A program made the position numbers and the translations under genes. Below the pieces are notes generated by a model. The model ran no database searches. It was not told where the DNA came from and saw only the letters and a list, made by a program, of their open reading frames with translations. A stretch of DNA of 64,000 nt from Mercurialis annua (Eukaryota > Streptophyta > Magnoliopsida > Malpighiales > Euphorbiaceae), in contig NC_065572.1 in assembly GCF_937616625.2 (NCBI RefSeq), positions 35,987,653 through 36,051,652 on the forward strand, given 5' to 3'. The first letter of the stretch is position 1. Every line of letters begins with the position of its first letter. This document shows positions 47,311 through 60,476 of this stretch, piece by piece.

Positions 47311-49852
47311 GTAACGAAACAAATCCAAGCGTTTCACCTTTTTAGCAATTTAAGCCGACCGTTTACAAACGTTATGAAACAAATCTAAACGTTTCACCTT
47401 TTTAGTGATTTCAGCCAAATGTTTAAAAATGTTATGTAACAAATGCAAATGTTTAACCTTTTTAGCGATTTAAGCCAACCATTTACAAACTTTACGAAAC
47501 AAATCCAAATGTTTCCCCCTTTTTAGCGATTTAAGCCAAACTTTTACAAATGTTACGAAACAAATCCAAGCGTTCCACCTTTTTAGCAATTTAAGCCGAA
47601 CGTTTACAAACGTTACGAAACAATCCAAACGTTTAAACTTTTTAAGGATTGAAGCCAAACGTTTATAAACGTTACGAAACAAATCTAAACGTTTCACCTT
47701 TTTAGCGATGTAAGCCAAATGTTTACAAACGTTACGAAACAAATCCAAACGTTTCACTTTTTTAGCGATTTATGCCAAACGTTTACAAATATTACGAAAC
47801 AAATCCAAGCGTTTTCACCTTTTTAGCAATTTTAGCCGAACCTTTACAAACGTTATGAAACAAATCTAAACGTATAACCTTTTAAGCGATTAAAACCAAA
47901 CGTTAACAAACGTTACGAAACAAATTCAAGAGTTTCAATCGTTTTAAATACAAGCGTATGGCTTCAATCGCTAAAAAGGGGAAACATTTTGTTTTGTTTC
48001 ATAACGTTTGTAAATGTTTGGCTTAAATCACTAAAAATGTAAAACGTTTGGATTTGTTTCGTATCGCTTTAAACGTTTGGTTTTGTTCCGCAACGTTTGG
48101 TTTAAATCGCTAAAAATGTGAAACATTTGGATTTGTTTTATAACGTAGGTAAACGTTTGGTTTAAATCGCTAAAAAGGTGAAACGTTTTAAACGTTTGGC
48201 TTAAATCACTAATAATGTAAGCCAAACATTTACGAACGTTACAAAAAAAAACCAAACGTTTCACCTTTTAGCAATTTAAGCCAAACGTTTACAAACGTTA
48301 CGAAACAAAACCAAACGTTTCCCCTTTTTAGCAATTTAAGCCAAACGTTTATAAACGTTACGAAACAAATACAAACGTTTTACCGTTTTAGCAATTTAAG
48401 CCAAATGTTTACAAACGTTACAAAACAAATCCAAACGTTTCACCTTTTTAGCGATTTAAGCCAAACGTTTACAAACGTTACAAAACAAAACGAAACGTTT
48501 ACAAATGTTACGAAACAAAACAGAACGTTTCACATTTTCAGCAATTTAAGCCAACGTTAACAAACGTGACGAAACAAAAACCAAACGTTTAACATGTTAC
48601 AAAAGATTACGAAATCAATCCAAACGTTTCACCTTTTTCGAGATTTAAGACAAACGTTTACAAACGTTACGAAACAAAACCAAACGTTTAAAACGTTGCA
48701 AAATAAAACCAAACGTTTAAAACGTTACAAAACAAATCCAAACGTTTCACCTTTTTAGCAATTTAAAGCAAATGTTTACAAACGTTACGAAACAAATCCA
48801 AACGTTTCACCTTTTTAGCAATTTAAGCCAAACGTTTACAAACTTTACGAAACAAATACAAACGTTTAACCTTATTTGCGAAAACGCAAAATGCTTATAA
48901 ATGCTACGAAACGAATCCAAAATGTTTCACGTTTTGAACGATTTATGCCAAACGTTTACAAACGTTTCGAAACAAATCCAAACGTTTCCCCATTTTCGCG
49001 ACTTAAGCCAAACGTGTACAAACGTTACAAAACAAATCCAAGCATTTCACCTTATTAGAAATTTAAGCCAAACGTTCTCAAATGTTTTACAACAAATCCA
49101 AATGTTTCACAATGTTTAGCGATTTAAGCCAAACGTTTACAAAAGTTTTGAAACAAAACAAAACGTTTCACCTTTTTATCGATTGAAGTGAAACGTTTAC
49201 AAACATTACGAAACAAATTAAAACGTTTCACCTTTTTAGCAATTTAACCCAAACGTTTACAAACGATAAGAAATAATTCCAAATGTTTTACCTTTTTAAC
49301 GATATAAGCCAAACGTTTACAATCGTTATGAAAAAAATCCAAAGGTTTCACCTTTTTATCTATTGAAGTCAAACGTTTACAAACGTTACGAAACAAAACA
49401 AAACGTTTAAAACGTTACAAAACAAATCCAAACATTTCACTTTTTTTAGCGATTTAACCCACGTTTACAAACATTACGAGACAAATCCAAACGTTTCACC
49501 TTTTTAGTGATTGAAGCCAAACGTTTACGAACGCTACGAAATTTAAGCCAAACGTTTACAAACGTTATGGAACAAAACCAAACGTTTTCCATTTTTAGCG
49601 ATTTTAGCCAAACGTTTACAAATGTTACGAAACAAAACCAAATGTTTCACCTTTTTAGAGATTTAGCCAAATGTTTATAAACATTACAAAACATATCCAA
49701 ATGTTTCCCCATTTTAGCGATTTAAACTAAACGTTTAAAACGTTAAGAAAGAAATCCAAGTGTTTCCCCTTTTTAGCAATTTAAGCCAAACGTTTACAAA
49801 CGTTACGAAACAAAACCAAACGTTTCATATTTTAGCGATTTAAGCCAAACGT

Positions 49853-50507
49853 TTGTTTCGTAACGTTTGTAAACGTTTGGCTTAAATTGGTATAAAGGTG
49901 AAACGTTTGGATTTGTTTTGTAACGTTTGTAAATGTTTGCCTTAAATTGCTAAAAAGGTGAAACGTTTGGATTTGTTTCGTAACCTTTGTAAACGATTGG
50001 CTTAAATCGATAAAAATGTGAAATGTTTGGTTTTGTTTCGTAACGTTTGTAAACGTTTGGCTTAAATTGCTATAAAGGTGAAACGCTTGGATTCCTTTCG
50101 TAACGTTTGTAAATGTTTGGCTTTAAGTGCTAAAAAGGTGAAACGTTTGGATTTGTTTCGTAACGTTTGTAAACGTTGGCTTAAATCGCCAAAAATGTGA
50201 TATGTTTTGTTTTGTTCCGTAACGTTTGTAAACATTTGGCTTAAATTGCTAAAAATATGAAACGCTTGGATCTCTTTCGTAACGTTTGTAAACGTTTGGC
50301 TTAAATTGCTAAAAAGGTGAAACGTGTGGATTTATTTCGTAACGTTTGTAAACGTTTGGCTTAAAACGCTAAAATATGAAACGTTTGGTTTTGTTCCATA
50401 ACGATTTGTAAACGTTTGGCTTATATTGCTAAAAAGGTGAAACGCTTGGATTTGTTTCAGAACGTCTGTAAACGTTTTGCTTAATTTTCTAAAACGGTGA
50501 AACGTTT
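49853..50507 (-). repeat. Inverted satellite block, counterpart of 13822-14472
   Basis: Reverse units bounded by GCCAAACGTTTGTTTCG on the left and AACGTTTCCCC on the right, at about 2.54 kb from the LTR end (2.56 kb in array 1). Confidence 0.85.
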
Positions 50508-51249
50508 CCCCTTTTTAACGATTGAAGCCAAACATTTGTAAACGTTACGAAACAAATCCATGCATTTCACCTTTTTAGCCATTTAAGTCAAACGTTTACA
50601 AACGTTACGAATCAAATCTAAACGTTTTACCTTATTTGCGATTTAATCCAAACGTTTAAAACGTTACGTAACAAATCCAAAAGTTTCACCTTTTTTGCGA
50701 TTTAAACCAAACGTTTAAAACGTTACTAAACAAATCCAAATGTTTCACCTTTTTTAGCGATTTAAGCCAAACGTTTACAAACGTTACAAAACAAATCCAA
50801 ATGTTTCCCCTTTCTATCGATTGAACCCAAACGTTTACAAACGTTATGAAACAAAACCAAACGTTTCACCTTTTTAGCAATTTAAGCCAAACGTTTACAA
50901 ACGTTGCGGAACAAAACCAAATATATCACATTTTTAGCGATTTAAGCCAACGTTTACAAACGTTGCGAAACAAATCCAAACGTTTCACCTTTTTAGAAAT
51001 ATATGCCAAACGTTTACAAACTTTACAAAACAAATCCAAATGATTCCCATTTTTAGCGATTTAAGTGATACATTTACAAACGTTACGAAACAAATCCAAA
51101 CGTTTCACCTTTTTAGCGATTAAAGTCAAACGTTTACAAACGTTATGAAACAAAACCAAACGTTTAAAATGTTACAAAACAAATCTAAATGTTTCACTTT
51201 TTTAGCGATTTTAGCCAAACGTTTATAAACGTTATGAAACAAATCCAAA

Positions 51250-51768
51250 CGTTTGGCTTAAATCACTAAAATGTGAAACATTTGGTTTTGTTCCGTAAAG
51301 TTTGTAAACGTCTGGCTTAAATTACTAAAAATGTGAAATACTTGGATTTCTTTCGTAACGTTTGTAAACATTTGGCTTAAATTGCTAAAAAAGTGAAACG
51401 TTTGGGTTAGTTTCATAACGTTTGTAAACGTTGGCTTAAATCGCTAAAAATGTGATACGTTTGGTTCTGTTCTGTAATGTTTGTAAACGTTTGGATTAAA
51501 TTGCTAAAAAGGTGAAACGCTTGGATTTTTTTCGTAACATTTGTAAACGTTTGGCCTAAATTGCTAAAAACATGAAACGTTTGGATTTGTTTCGTAATGT
51601 TTGTAAACGTTTGGCTTAAATCACTAAAAATGTGAATCGTTTGGTTTTGTTCCGTAACGTTTGTAAACGTTTGGCTTAAATTGCTAAAAAGGTGAAACGC
51701 TTGGATTTGTTTCAGAACGTTTGTAAACGTTTGGATTAAATTGCTAAAAAAGTGAAACGTTTCCCCTT
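51250..51768 (-). repeat. Inverted satellite block, counterpart of 15213-15716
   Basis: Reverse units begin at CCAAACGTTTGGC, 3.94 kb from the LTR end (3.95 kb in array 1). Confidence 0.85.
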
Positions 51769-54114
51769 TTTAGCGATTTAAGCTAAACATTTGTAAACGT
51801 TACGAAACAAATACAAGCGTTTCACCTTTTTAGCCATTTAAGCCAAACATTTGCAAACGTTACGAAACAAATCCAAACGTTTTACCTTATTAGCAATTTA
51901 ATCCAAACGTTTAAAACGTTACGTAACAAATCCAAACGTTTCACCTTTTTACTGATTTAAACCAAACGTTTAAAACGTTACAAAACAAATCCAAATGTTT
52001 CTCCTTTATTAGCAATTTAAGGCAAACGTTTACAAACGTTACGAAATAAATCCAAACGTTTCACCTTTCTATCGATTGAAGCCGAACGTTTACAAACGTT
52101 ATGAAACAAAACCAAACGTTTCACCTTTTTAGCAATTTAAACCAAACGTTGCGAATCAAATCCAAACGTTTCACCTTTTTAGAAATTTATGCCAAATGTT
52201 TACAAACTTTACGAAACAAATCCAAACGTTTCCCATTTTTAGCGATTTAAGCCATACATTTACAAACGTTACGAAACAAATCCAAACGTTTCACCTTTTT
52301 AGCGATTGAAGTCAAACTTTTACAAACATTACGAAACAAATCCAAGCGTTTCACCTTTTTAGAAATTTAAGCCAAACGTTTACAAACCATACGAAACAAA
52401 TCCAAACGTTGAACCTTTTTAGCGATTTAAACCAAACGTTTACGAACGTTACGAAACTAAACCAAACGTTTATAAACGTTACGAAACAAATCCAAACGTT
52501 TCACCTTTTTAGCGATTAAAGGCAAACGTTTACAAACGTTGCTAAACAAAACCAATCGTTTCACCTTTATAGCAATTTAAGCCAAACGTTTATAAACGCT
52601 ACAAAATAAATCCAAATGTTTCCCCATTTTAGTGATTTAAGCCAAATGTTTAAAACGTTACGAAACAAATCCACGCGTTTCACCTTTTTAGAAAATTAAG
52701 CCAAACGTTTACAAACATTACGAAACAAAACCAAACGTTTCACCTTTTTAGCGATTTAAGCCAAACGTTTATAAACGCTAAGAAACGATTCCAAACGTTT
52801 CCCCTTTTTAGCGATTTAAGCTAAACGTTTACAAAAGTTACAAAACAAATCAAAGCGTTTCACCTTTTTAGCGATTTAAGCCAAACATTTACAAATTTTA
52901 CGAAATAAGTCCAAACGTTTCACCTTTTTAGCAATTTAAGCCAAACATTTTCAAACGTAACGAAGCAAATCCAAACGTTTTGCGATTTGACCAAAACTTT
53001 TACAAACGTTACGAAACAAATCCAAACGTTTTACCTTTTTAGCGATTTAAGCCAAACGTTTACAAACGTCAAGAAACAAATCCAAACGTTTCCCCATTTT
53101 TGCGATTTAAGCCAAACGTGTAAAAACGTTATGAAACAAATCCAAGCGTTTCACCTTTTTAGCAATTTAAGCCAAACGTTTACATACGTTATGAAACAAA
53201 TCCAAACGTTTCACCTTTTTAGCGGTTTAAGGCAAACATTTACAAATGTTACGGAACAAAATCAAATGTTTCACATTTTAGAGATTTTAGCCAAACGTTT
53301 ACAAACGATACGAAACAAATCCAAACGTTTCCCTATTTTAGCGATATAAGCCAAACATTTACAAACGTTACTAAACAAATTCAAGCGTTTCCCCATTTTA
53401 GCGATTTAAGCAAAATGTTTACAAATGTTACGAAACAAATCCAAATGTTTTCCCATTTTAGCAATTTAGGCCAAACTTATACAAACGTTACAAACAAACC
53501 CAAACGTTTCACCTTTTTTGCTATTTATGCCAAACGTTTACAAACGTTACGAAACAAATCCAAACGTTTCGCCTTTTTAGCTATTTCAGCAAAACATTTT
53601 CAAACGTTACAAATCAAATCCAAATGTTTCACATTTTTAGCGATTTAATCCAAACGTTTACAAACCTTACTAAACAAATCCAAACGTTTCCCCTTTTGAC
53701 AGATTTAAGCCAAACAAACAAACATTACGAAACAAATCCAAACGTTTCACCTTTTTAGCAATTTAATCAACCTTTTTAGCAATTTAAGCCAAACGTTTAC
53801 AAATATTACGAAACAAATTCAAGCGTTTCACCTTTTTAACAATTTAAGCCAAACTTTTACAAACGTTACGGAACAAAACCAAACGTTTCCCATTTTTAGC
53901 GATTTAAACCAAACGTTTACAAACATTACGAAACAAATCCAAACATTTCGCCTTTTTAGCGATTTAAGCCACCTTTTTACCGAATTAAGCCAAATGTTTT
54001 CAAATTTACGAAACAAAACCAAACGTTTCACCTTTTTAGAAATTTAAGCCAGACGTCTACAAACACTACGAAACAAATCCAAGCGTTTCACCATTTAGAA
54101 ATTTAAGCCAAATG

Positions 54115-54585
54115 TTTGGATTTTTTTCATAAGGTTTGTAAACATGGCTTAAATCGCTAAAAAGGTGAAATGTTTGGTTTTGTTTCGTTACATTTGTTAA
54201 CGTTTGGCTTAAATAACTAAAAATGTGAAACGTTTACAAACGTTACGAAACCAATTCGAATGTTTCACCGTTTTAGCGATTTAAGCCAAACTTTTACAAA
54301 TGTTACGAAACAAAACCAAACGTTTCACAATTTTAGCGATCAAAGCCAAACGTTCACAAGCGTTACGAAGCAAATCCAAACGTTTCACCTTTTTAAATGT
54401 TTGGTTTAAATGTTTATTTAAATGTGAAATGTTTTGTTTTGTTTTGTAACGTTTGTAAACGTTTTGGCTTAAATTGCTAAAAAGGTGAAACGCTTGGATT
54501 TTTTTGGTAACGTTTGTAAACGTTTGGCTTCTATCGCTAAAATGGGGAAACATTTGGATTTGTTTCGTAAACGTTTATAAACCGA
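54115..54585 (-). repeat. Two short inverted satellite blocks
   Basis: Reverse units at about 54115-54235 and 54400-54585, with forward units between them. They lie beyond the clearly collinear part, so correspondence with array 1 is uncertain. Confidence 0.75.
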
Positions 54586-56133
54586 GCGATTTAAGCTAAA
54601 CGTTTAAAACTTTACGAAACAAATCCAAGCGTTATGAAAAAAAATGCAAATGTTTCCCCATTTTAGCGATTTAAGTCAAACGTTTAAAACGTTACGAAAC
54701 AAATCCAAACGTTTCACCTTTTTAGCGATATAAGCCGAACGTTTACAAAGGCTATGAAACAAAAACAAACGTTTCATCTTTTTAGCGATTTAAGCCAAAC
54801 GTTTACAAACGTTAAAAAACAAATCCAAACGTTTAAAACGTTATGAAACAAAACCAAACGTTTTACTTTTTTAGTGATTAAGCTAAACGTTTACAAATGT
54901 TACAAAATAAAGCCAAACATTTACAAACATTACGAAATAAATCCAAGCGTTTCACCTTTTTAGCAATTTAAACAAAACATTTATAAACTTTATGAAACAA
55001 ATCCAAACGTTTCACCTTTTTAGCTATTTTAGCCAAACATTTACAAAGGTTATGACACAAAACCAAAAGTTTCACATTTTTAGCGATTTAAGCCGAACGT
55101 TTACAAATGTTACGAAAATAACCAAATATTTCACCTTTTTAGCGATTTAAGCCAAACGTTTACAAATGTTAGGAAACAAATCCAAATGTTTCCCCTTTTT
55201 AGCAATTTAAGCCAGACATTTACAAACGTTAAGAAACAAATCCCAACGTTTCACCTTTTTAGCAATTTAAGTCAAACGTTTACAAACGTTACGAAACAAA
55301 TCCAAGTGTTTCACCTTTTTAGCAATGTAAGCCAAACGTTTACAAATATTATGAAACAAATCCAAACGTTTCAAATTTTAAGCGATTTAAGCCAACGTTT
55401 ACAAATGTTACGAAACAAATCCAAACATTTCCCCTTTTTATCGATTTAAGTCAAACGTTTACAAATGTTACGAAACAAATCCAAACATTTCACCTTTTTA
55501 GCGATGGAAGCCAAACGTTTACGAAAGTTACGAAACAAATCCAACCCAAACGTTTACAAACGTTACGAAACAAAACTAAATATTTCACCTTTTTTGTGAT
55601 TGAAGCCGAACGTTTACAAACGTTACGAAAGAAAACCAAATGTTTCACCTTTTTAGCGATTTAAGCCAAATGGTTTACAAACATTACGAAACAAATCCAA
55701 ACTTTTCACCTTTTTAGTGATTGAAGCCATTCGTTTGTAAACGTTACGAAACAAATCCAAACGTTTCACCTTTATAGTGATTGAAGCCAAACGTTTACAA
55801 ACGCTACGAAACAAATCGAAATGTTTTACCTTTTTAGCAATTTAAGCCAAACGTTTACAAACGTTATAAACAAATCCAAACATTTCCCCATTTTAGCGAT
55901 TTAAGCCAAACGTTTAAAATGTTATGAAACAAATCCAAACAATTTAAGCCAAACGTTGACAAACGTTACAAAACAAAAAGGTGAAACGTTTGGTTTTGTT
56001 TCGTAACGTTTGTAAATGTTTGGCTTAAATCACTAAAAATATGAAACACTTGGATTTGTTCTGTAACGTTTGTAAACGTTTGGCTTAAATCACTAAAAAG
56101 GCGAAATGTTTGGCTTTGTTTCGTAAGGTTTGT

Positions 56134-56688
56134 AAAATGTTTTAATAAACGTTTTTAAAGGTTTTCAACTTAATAAATGTAAATGGTTATATAAACTCTA
56201 CTTAGTAAATCTGACCCCGTTGTTTTCCCAAATTTTCCAGGTTTATGAATTGAGCTTTGGTCGATCTCCGTTTCTTCATTCCCGGAGGTTTTTATTTTAT
56301 TTTCAGAATAAGAGAGTCGAACTGTTTTAAACTCTTAGACCGCAGTAGTAGTATCAGATTATTTATGTTTTAGCCTTATACTATATTTTTAGACAGTTGT
56401 TTGTTGGTAATTACTTTATCGCTTTTGGCATGATTACAATGTTTATGATATTTATATTATATTCCCACATTGTTGGAGTTATAAGTTGAGATAGCATACT
56501 TTGAATATATGTTGCTTATTGTACTGTTAGACTAGGTTGAAGTCTCGGTTGCCCCCGAGCATGTGGTTTTCTACAGGTACATTGTTATAACTGTTTAAGT
56601 TGGTTATCCGCAAGGCTAGCTACGGGTTTTGGTGCAACCATACCCATACCCTAGCGCCGGTCACTATTCATGAAAATGGGTCGTGACA
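56134..56688 (+). repeat. 5' LTR of element C, last ~0.55 kb only
   Basis: The sequence matches the last 520 bp of the solo LTR (31102-31621), including ATCTGACCCCGTTGTTTT, CCGCAGTAGTA and GGGTCGTGACA. The first 2.3 kb or so are missing. The join to satellite falls in AAATGTTTTAA, which resembles both partners. Confidence 0.85.
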
Positions 56689-56692
56689 AAGT

Positions 56693-56704
56693 TGGTATCA
56701 GAGC
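56693..56704 (+). promoter_or_regulatory. Primer-binding site of element C (tRNA-iMet)
   Basis: TGGTATCAGAGC lies four bases after the LTR end. It is the standard initiator-tRNA-Met primer site of chromoviruses. The leader to 57043 is otherwise featureless. Confidence 0.92.
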
Positions 56705-57043
56705 CTGGTTTCAAACCAAGGCGTTTTAAATGTTAATTGTTTATTTGTTTGGCATGTTAAGTGGTTGATTTGCCCTAGGAACTACTGCGGAATTAGGATT
56801 CGAGTCTTGTCCTTGAAACTTCATCTTTTGTTTTCAAAACTTTCTGCCTACTCCTATAGGAATGTCGTGAGTCAGTCGTGTAAATTTAATTGCTTATTGC
56901 TTATTATATGGTTGTTTTCACTTGGGTGAATAAATTATTTTGCTGTTGATTTCTCGGGAAATCTTAATTGGTGTTTGTTCTATTTCATGCTTGGGTATGA
57001 AATTTGATGTGTTATTTAAATTGTTCTTGTTTCATTCTTAGGA

Positions 57044-58484
57044 ATGAATACTTGTACTCGTGCTGCGGCTCAGCAAAATGCTGAGGCTGACGACGCGATC
57101 TCTATGGAGGTGGATCAGAATGAACCAGAGGTTCATGCTGGTAGAGGACTAGCAGGCAGAGGTCCATCTGGTCGGGGTCGAGCTGGTCGAGGTCGAGGTG
57201 GCCGAGGTCAAGCTGGCCGAGGTCAAGCTGGCAGAGGTAGAGGCAGAGGCGTTGGACGCTGTGCTGCAGGAGGTGCTCAAGCACCAGGTGGGGCACAACC
57301 TGAGTTGGAGGACTTTGACTTCAACACAATTTTTTGCTGGAGTTGCTGCTTTACATCTCAACCAAGTTCAGCTGCAGGCGGGACAAGTCGCCATGCAGGA
57401 TCAGTATGCAGTGTTGGGTCAGATTGTTCAGCAGCAGCAACCACAGGCTGGTGGTGTCGGAACCACTGACAGAGATTTCGTTTTGGCTTACATGAGGCTG
57501 AAGCCAACAGAGTTTGACGGTTCTGGAGACGCACTGGACTTTCTCGAGGAGGTTGAGCAGAATGCTCGGCGACTACAGGCTACTGAGCGTCAGACCGTCG
57601 TTCTAGTCGAGATGTCAATGAAGGGTTCAGCTGGGGACTGGTTTTGTAGCTCTATTCATGCTGATATGGCTACCATCTCCTGGGCTCAGTTTTTGGCGAG
57701 ATTCAGAGCCTTCTTCTTGCCGTTTTCTGTGACAGAGGGTCACAGAGATAGGTTGCTTTCACTCATTAGGGATGATAGGTCAGTATCCGAGTACACGACA
57801 GAGTTCGTGAGGTTGGGTCGGTTCGCGCCGGACTTGCAGACTGATCAGGAAAGGGTGAACAACAGATACGTAAAAGGTTTAGGGCGCGATTTTGTGAGTT
57901 TGCTGACCGAGACACGCAGAGATTTTACAGACATAGTAGACAGTGCTCGGCGTATGGAGAGCTCGTTATTGCAGTTTGGGGATATTTCTGGTCCTTCTCA
58001 GACCAAGAAGTCTTCTGGCCCTGGACAACAGAGTGGTGGTAGTAGCTACCAATCGGCACCTTCTCAGTACAAGAACAAGAAGAGGGGTGTCAAGAAGAGT
58101 TATCAGCCGTACACCTACAGTTCAGGCAACAGCGGTAGCAGCCGTAGTTTTGGGCGCAGTAACAGCGGAGGTGCTAGTTTTCCTTTCTGCCAGAACTGCA
58201 GACGTCGACATCCGGGCGAGTGTCGTTTAGCACCAGGAGGCTGTTTTACTTGTGGCCAGCCGGGTCACTTTGTTAGAGAGTGTCAGGAATCTGGGCAGCA
58301 GATGTCGGCAGCTAGTGTCGCTCAGCCATCTTATCAGAGTCAGAGACCAGCGTTCTCTACACCAGCAGGGTTTTCTCAACCTGCTGCTTCTTTTGGTGGC
58401 CAGCGGGGCCGAGGTTCTAGAGGGCGTGGTTTTGGAGGCCGTGGCAACGGCGGTAGAGTTTCTAGCAGCTATGGTACCGGATAG
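57044..58484 (+). pseudogene. Element C gag
   Basis: ATG at 57044 opens an N-terminus rich in GRG/AGRG repeats (an RGG-box-like tract). A frame change in the T-run at about 57331-57336 moves the frame to the main gag body. The gag domain (FDGSGDALDFLEEVEQNARR, then FLARFRAFFLP) is followed by a QS/GS-rich stretch, the CCHC knuckle CFTCGQPGHFVREC at 58242-58283, and a second RGG-like tail. TAG at 58482-58484 ends it. Gag would bind and package the RNA. Confidence 0.87.
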
Positions 58485-59090
58485 AGTTCACAGCAGCAGA
58501 GTCAGGGTCAGGCCAGAGTTTTCTCCTTGACTCCTCATGATGCTCATGCATCTAACGCAGTGGTGCAAGGTACTCTTCAGATTTCTTTCATAGATGCTCT
58601 TGTTTTATTTGATGCGGGTGCAACCCATTCTTTTGTGTCTACGTGTTTTGCTGCTAAGTTGGGTGTAACACCAACAAATCTGTGTGAACCTTTATCTGTT
58701 TCTACTCCCTTGTCTGACTGTGTGGTGGTGGACGTTGTGAATCCATCGTGTTCCGTGGTTATCCATGGAAGAGACTTACGTGCTGATTTAGTTGTTTTGG
58801 ATGTACTTTCTTTTGACGTGATTTTGGGGATGGATTGGCTGGCACGCCATTATGCTTCGATCGACTGTCGAGGGAAGTCGGTTGAATTTCGGATTCCAGG
58901 CGATCTACCCTTTTCTTTTCAAGGGGAAAAGGCGGAGACACCGAAGAATCTGATTTCTGCGATCAAGGCAAAGCGGATGATGAGTAAGGGTTGTCAAGCT
59001 TTCTTAGCTGTGGTTCGAGACATGGATGCTGAGGTGGGCAGTATAAACACTGTCCCTATAGTGAATGAGTTCACTGACGTTTTTCCATAG
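58485..59090 (+). pseudogene. Element C protease
   Basis: In the same frame as gag, the retropepsin active site reads FDAGATHSF (D-A-G at 58611-58619), followed by DVILGMDWLARHYASIDC. A TAG at 59088-59090 cuts it from reverse transcriptase. The family's proteases usually have D-S-G or D-A-G, so the site itself may be normal. It would release Gag and Pol products. Confidence 0.85.
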
Positions 59091-60476
59091 GAGTTTCCTG
59101 GATTACCACCTGATCGGGATATCGAGTTCTGCATTGAAGTTGTTCCTGGAACTGGTCCTATATCGATACCGCCGTATCGGATGGCTCCTGCTGAGCTGAA
59201 GGAGTTAAAGGAGCAGTTACGAGAACTTCTGGACAGTGGCTTCATCAGACCGAGTACTTCTCCGTGGGGTGCTCCAGTTCTGTTTGTTAAGAAGAAGGAT
59301 GGTTCCTTTCGGCTTTGTATCGACTACAGGCAGTTGAATAAGGCTACCATCAAGAACAGATATCCTCTTCCTCGCATCGACGACTTGTTTGATCAGTTGC
59401 AGGGTGCGAGGTGCTTTTCCAAGATTGACTTGAGATCCGGGTATCATCAACTTCGGATTCGGGATGTCGATGTGCCTAAGACTGCTTTCAGAACGCGTTA
59501 TGGGCATTTCGAGTTTTTGGTCATGTCGTTTGGGTTGACTAACGCACCAGCAGCGTTTATGGACATGATGAATCGGGTTTTCAAGCCGTTTTTAGATCAG
59601 TTTGTTATCATCTTCATTGATGATATCCTGATTTATTCTCGGAGTGAGGAGGAGCATGCTTATCACTTGAGGACTATATTACAGACCTTGCGAGAGCATC
59701 AGTTGTATGCTAAGTTCTCAAAGTGCGAGTTTTGGCTGGAACAGGTTACCTTCTTAGGACACGTGGTGTCGAAGGATGGGATCAAGGTTGATCCGAAGAA
59801 GATTGAGGCGGTCATGGATTGGCAGAGGCCGAGGTCAGTTACCGAGATCAGGAGTTTTCTTGGGTTAGCTGGCTACTACCGTCGGTTCGTGCAGGATTTC
59901 TCTCGAATGTCTGCACCTTTGACTAAGCTGACACAGAAGGGTGTTAAGTTTGAGTGGACCGACAAGTGTGAGGCAAGTTTTGAGAAGCTGAAAGAGATTC
60001 TATCTACAGCTCCTGTTTTGGCGTTGCCTTCTGGAATTGAGGGTTTTACTGTGTACTGCGATGCTTCTCGGATTGGCTTAGGTTGCGTGTTGATGCAACA
60101 TGGACAGGTGATCACCTATGCTTCTCGTCAGCTGAAGAAGCATGAGGTGAATTACCCTACTCATGACTTGGAATTAGCTGCTGTGGTTTTTGCTCTGAAG
60201 ATCTGGAGGCACTACTTGTACGGTGCGACTTGCGAGATCTTCACTGATCACAAGAGTCTGAAGTACATCTTTGATCAGCGTGAGTTGAATCTGAGACAGA
60301 GGAGGTGGCTAGAGTTGCTGAAAGACTACGACTATACTATTCAGTACCATCATGGAAAGGCTAATGTGGTAGCCGATGCGTTGAGTCGCAAGTCTTCGGG
60401 CAGTTTGGCTCATATTTCAGGTTTCTTAGAATGGTGGTCTGTTGGCACAACTGCAGGTGCAGCCGGTTTTGATTGA
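59091..60476 (+). pseudogene. Element C reverse transcriptase and RNase H
   Basis: An open stretch with no internal stop. Motifs are [52 protein letters not shown], the catalytic FIDD at 59613-59624 and [12 protein letters not shown]. RNase H follows with YCDAS (D at 60060), [10 protein letters not shown] and [12 protein letters not shown]. It ends at TGA 60474-60476 because of a frame change near 60440; integrase continues in another frame. This is the best-kept coding segment in the window. Confidence 0.92.

Larger units (their letters stand above)
47311..56133 (+). repeat. 60-bp satellite array 2
   Basis: Same 60-bp unit as array 1, about 8.8 kb, collinear with 11261-17911 up to about 54042, including irregular units such as the double 'cctttttagc' near 53765. 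It ends where a truncated chromovirus LTR begins. Reversed blocks lie at about 47945-48220, 49853-50507, 51250-51768, 54115-54235, 54400-54585 and 55980-56133. Confidence 0.93.

Noticed and set aside
57102..57361. Minus-strand frames opposite the gag N-terminus
   Set aside because: They are shadows of the GRG repeat; the plus-strand gag is clearly the coding strand.
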